A stretch of DNA of 7,615 nt, taken from NCBI GenBank assembly GCA_037130425.1, contig JBAXTB010000280.1, positions 1 to 7,615 of the forward strand, read 5' to 3'. The position numbers and the translations under genes were made by a program. Positions 6,237 to 7,615 of the stretch are shown in pieces. The stretch comes from M3007 sp037130425. Lineage in GTDB: Bacteria; Bacteroidota; Bacteroidia; Chitinophagales; Saprospiraceae. Position 1 is the first letter of the stretch, and the number at the start of each line of letters is the position of its first letter. Below the pieces are notes generated by a model that saw nothing but the letters and a program-made list of their open reading frames with translations, was not told the origin of the DNA and searched no databases.

Positions 6237-7307
6237 TTAAATCTCCACGGTTTCCTCCGCCGGTTGGTTTTCCGGACGAAGACTACGCACCACTTTCCCG
6301 GCTTGCCACATTTCGCTTTCGCGCAGTTCGGTCAGTTCTACTTCTAATTTTTCCCGGTAGTCGGGCTGGCTGTTGGAGGCGATGGAACGCGCTGATTCCT
6401 GGCCGGTAGCAACGGATTCATACAGTTCATTGAACACGGGCAGGGTAGCGTCGCGGAATTTTTTCCACCAGTCGAGGGCGCCGCGCTGGGCCGTGGTGGA
6501 GCAGTTGGCGTACATCCAGTCCATGCCGTTTTCAGCCACGAGGGGCATGAGCGATTGGGTAAGTTCTTCCACCGTTTCGTTGAATGCCTCGGAAGGGGAG
6601 TGGCCTTTGGCGCGTAAAACCTCGTACTGAGCCGCAAAAATGCCCTGGATTGCGCCCATAAGGGTACCGCGCTCGCCGGTAAGGTCGGAGTACACTTCTT
6701 TTTTGAAGTTGGTTTCAAACAAGTAGCCGCTGCCGATGGCAATGCCGAGCGCTGCTACGCGTTCAAATGCGCGGCCGGTGGCGTCCTGGAAAATGGCGTA
6801 ACTGCTGTTGAGGCCGCGGCCTTGCAGGAACATACGGCGCAGGGAAGTGCCCGAACCTTTTGGCGCTACTAAGAACACATCCACATCTGCCGGCGGAACG
6901 ATGCCGGTTTGGTGGTTGTAGGTGATGCCGAAGCCGTGGGAGAAATACAGGGCTTTGCCGGCCGTCAGGTATTTCTGCACCGTCGGCCAAAGTTGAATCT
7001 GGGCGGCGTCGCTAAGCAGGTAGCAAATAATGGTGCCGCGTTCAAGGGCTTCTTCAATGTTAAACAGGGTTTCGCCGGGTATAAAACCGTCGGCAATTGC
7101 CTTGTCCCAGGACTTTGAATTGGGGCGCTGGCCAATGATCACATTGATGCCGTTATCGCGCTGGTTGAGCGCCTGGCCCGGACCTTGTACGCCATAACCG
7201 ATGACGGCTACGACTTCATTTTTAAGGATTTCCTGTGCTTTTGCAAGCGGGAATTCTTCGCGGGTGACGACGTTTTCTACGGTGCCGCCAAAGTTTAATT
7301 GTGCCAT
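6237..7307 (-). CDS. ilvC: Ketol-acid reductoisomerase (acetohydroxyacid isomeroreductase), class I
   Basis: This cytosolic enzyme isomerises and reduces 2-acetolactate, or 2-aceto-2-hydroxybutyrate, with NAD(P)H and Mg2+, the second step of valine and isoleucine synthesis that also feeds leucine. The 356-residue length fits class I (about 330-360), not the class II enzymes of about 490. The Rossmann motif GYGVQG is at 37-42, and a short phosphate-binding loop, GQRPNSKSW, at 59-67. Likely active-site residues are H124 (FSHGFG), K150 (APKGSG), D208 and E212 (SDLTGERG), E244 and E248 (FNETVEE), and S270 (CSTTAQRG). The C-terminus contains SQPDYREKLE and VRSLRPENQ, features I also recall from fungal Ilv5, so this is the Bacteroidota/fungal branch. 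The ATG at 7307 begins MAQLNFGG, the usual Bacteroidota N-terminus; no Shine-Dalgarno is seen. No other ilv or leu gene is visible within 930 nt downstream or 308 nt upstream, so a conventional ilv operon is not evident. Confidence 0.98.
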   Translation of the reverse strand: MAQLNFGGTVENVVTREEFPLAKAQEILKNEVVAVIGYGVQGPGQALNQRDNGINVIIGQRPNSKSWDKAIADGFIPGETLFNIEEALERGTIICYLLSDAAQIQLWPTVQKYLTAGKALYFSHGFGITYNHQTGIVPPADVDVFLVAPKGSGTSLRRMFLQGRGLNSSYAIFQDATGRAFERVAALGIAIGSGYLFETNFKKEVYSDLTGERGTLMGAIQGIFAAQYEVLRAKGHSPSEAFNETVEELTQSLMPLVAENGMDWMYANCSTTAQRGALDWWKKFRDATLPVFNELYESVATGQESARSIASNSQPDYREKLEVELTELRESEMWQAGKVVRSLRPENQPAEETVEI

Positions 7308-7313
7308 ATTTTC

Positions 7314-7340
7314 GTTGAAATTGTTGAAATGATTGAATTA
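7314..7340. repeat. Three-copy 9-bp tandem repeat in the ilvC leader
   Basis: GTTGAAATT (7314-7322), GTTGAAATG (7323-7331) and the degenerate ATTGAATTA (7332-7340) follow each other directly, ending 7 bases before the ilvC start codon. In the mRNA this would be a TTTCAAC-rich leader occupying the ribosome landing region. Confidence 0.7.
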
Positions 7341-7363
7341 TTGATCTCCCGTCGTAGGACAAA

Positions 7364-7432
7364 ATGGAACGCAGATTACGCAGACCCCTGCGGGGCGCAG
7401 ATTTAAAAGGATTTTCCCCGATTTAGAGGGGT
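7364..7432 (+). repeat. 69-nt array, unit 1
   Basis: The unit has a 21-nt conserved block (7364-7384), an 11-nt variable block (CCCC-TGC-GGGG, 7385-7395), a 20-nt conserved block containing CAGATTTAAAAGGATTTT (7396-7415), and a 16-nt variable block (CCCC-GATTTAGA-GGGG, 7416-7431). Both variable blocks are self-complementary. No coding role is apparent. Confidence 0.85.
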
Positions 7433-7501
7433 ATGGAACGCAGATTACGCAGATCCTGTCAGGACACAGATTTAAAAGGATTTTCCCGCTTGCGAGCGGA
7501 T
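7433..7501 (+). repeat. 69-nt array, unit 2
   Basis: This unit is exactly in register with unit 1. Its 21-nt block is identical and its 20-nt block differs at one base (CAC for CGC). The variable blocks have changed sequence but still fold: TCCTG-T-CAGGA (7454-7464) and CCGCT-TGCG-AGCGG (7486-7499). Confidence 0.85.
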
Positions 7502-7547
7502 ATGACACGGATTACACGGACTAAAACAAAGATTTAAAAGGATTTTT
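7502..7547 (+). repeat. 69-nt array, degenerate unit 3
   Basis: This unit starts exactly 69 nt after unit 2. It keeps ATGACACGGATTACACGGA and GATTTAAAAGGATTTT but is 7 nt shorter between them and has lost both internal hairpins. Its AGATTTAAA (7530-7538) can instead pair with TTTAAATCT (7553-7561) in the neighbouring inverted fragment. Confidence 0.7.
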
Positions 7548-7552
7548 TATCA

Positions 7553-7574
7553 TTTAAATCTGCGCCCCGCAGGG
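7553..7574 (-). repeat. Inverted partial copy of array unit 1
   Basis: These 22 bases are the exact reverse complement of 7386-7407 in unit 1, covering the right part of its first hairpin and the CAGATTTAAA block. The array is therefore closed on its far side by an inverted fragment of itself. Confidence 0.85.
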
Positions 7575-7615
7575 CAATGTCATTGACTTAAGGATTTGAG
7601 ATTTAAGATTACATG

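Larger units (their letters stand above)
7308..7615. other. Region upstream of ilvC
   Basis: This 308-nt stretch has no gene. After the 9-bp tandem repeat (7314-7340) and a short unique spacer come the 69-nt array (7364-7547), its inverted fragment (7553-7574) and an A/T-rich tail with GATTTGAGATTTAAGATT (7593-7610). The ilvC promoter must lie here or in the unique spacer 7341-7363, but I find no TAnnTTTG box that I can support. Confidence 0.7.

Noticed and set aside
7364..7574. The 69-nt array as a CRISPR array
   Set aside because: The conserved blocks are split by two short self-complementary segments rather than unique spacers of 30-40 nt, only two good units exist, and there is no cas gene.

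Overview
The window is a stretch of bacterial chromosome, most likely from the phylum Bacteroidota. The clues are a ketol-acid reductoisomerase of the Bacteroidota type, no Shine-Dalgarno sequence before any start codon, a TAnnTTTG-type -7 box upstream of the U32 gene, and intergenic gaps filled with CAGATT-rich and TCATCCTGA-type repeats. A Saprospiria-like genome would fit, but the class cannot be fixed from this sequence.

Layout: (1) 1-1176, + strand, is the C-terminal part of a multi-pass GT-C type membrane glycosyltransferase; its start lies before the window. (2) 1177-1543 is a gap with a 64-nt repeat, an operator-like palindrome and a possible promoter. (3) 1544-3763, + strand, is katG, a complete bifunctional catalase-peroxidase followed by an intrinsic terminator. 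(4) 3764-4143 is the gap between convergent genes. It holds an inverted second copy of the 64-nt repeat, a long hairpin and a symmetric array of CAGAT half-sites. (5) 4144-6012, - strand, is an RlhA-like U32 protein. (6) 6013-6236 is a gap with a probable promoter for the U32 gene. (7) 6237-7307, - strand, is ilvC. (8) 7308-7615 is the region upstream of ilvC. It holds a 9-bp tandem repeat, a three-unit 69-nt repeat array and an inverted partial copy of the array.

The four genes do not form an obvious pathway: envelope glycan synthesis, peroxide defence, RNA hydroxylation and branched-chain amino acid synthesis. Each seems to be transcribed separately. The coding genes are ordinary. The unusual content lies in the gaps: inverted repeats bracketing katG, a helically phased CAGAT array, and a tandem array whose conserved blocks alternate with variable blocks that stay self-complementary. 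I see no phage, insertion sequence, CRISPR array, toxin-antitoxin or defence system.
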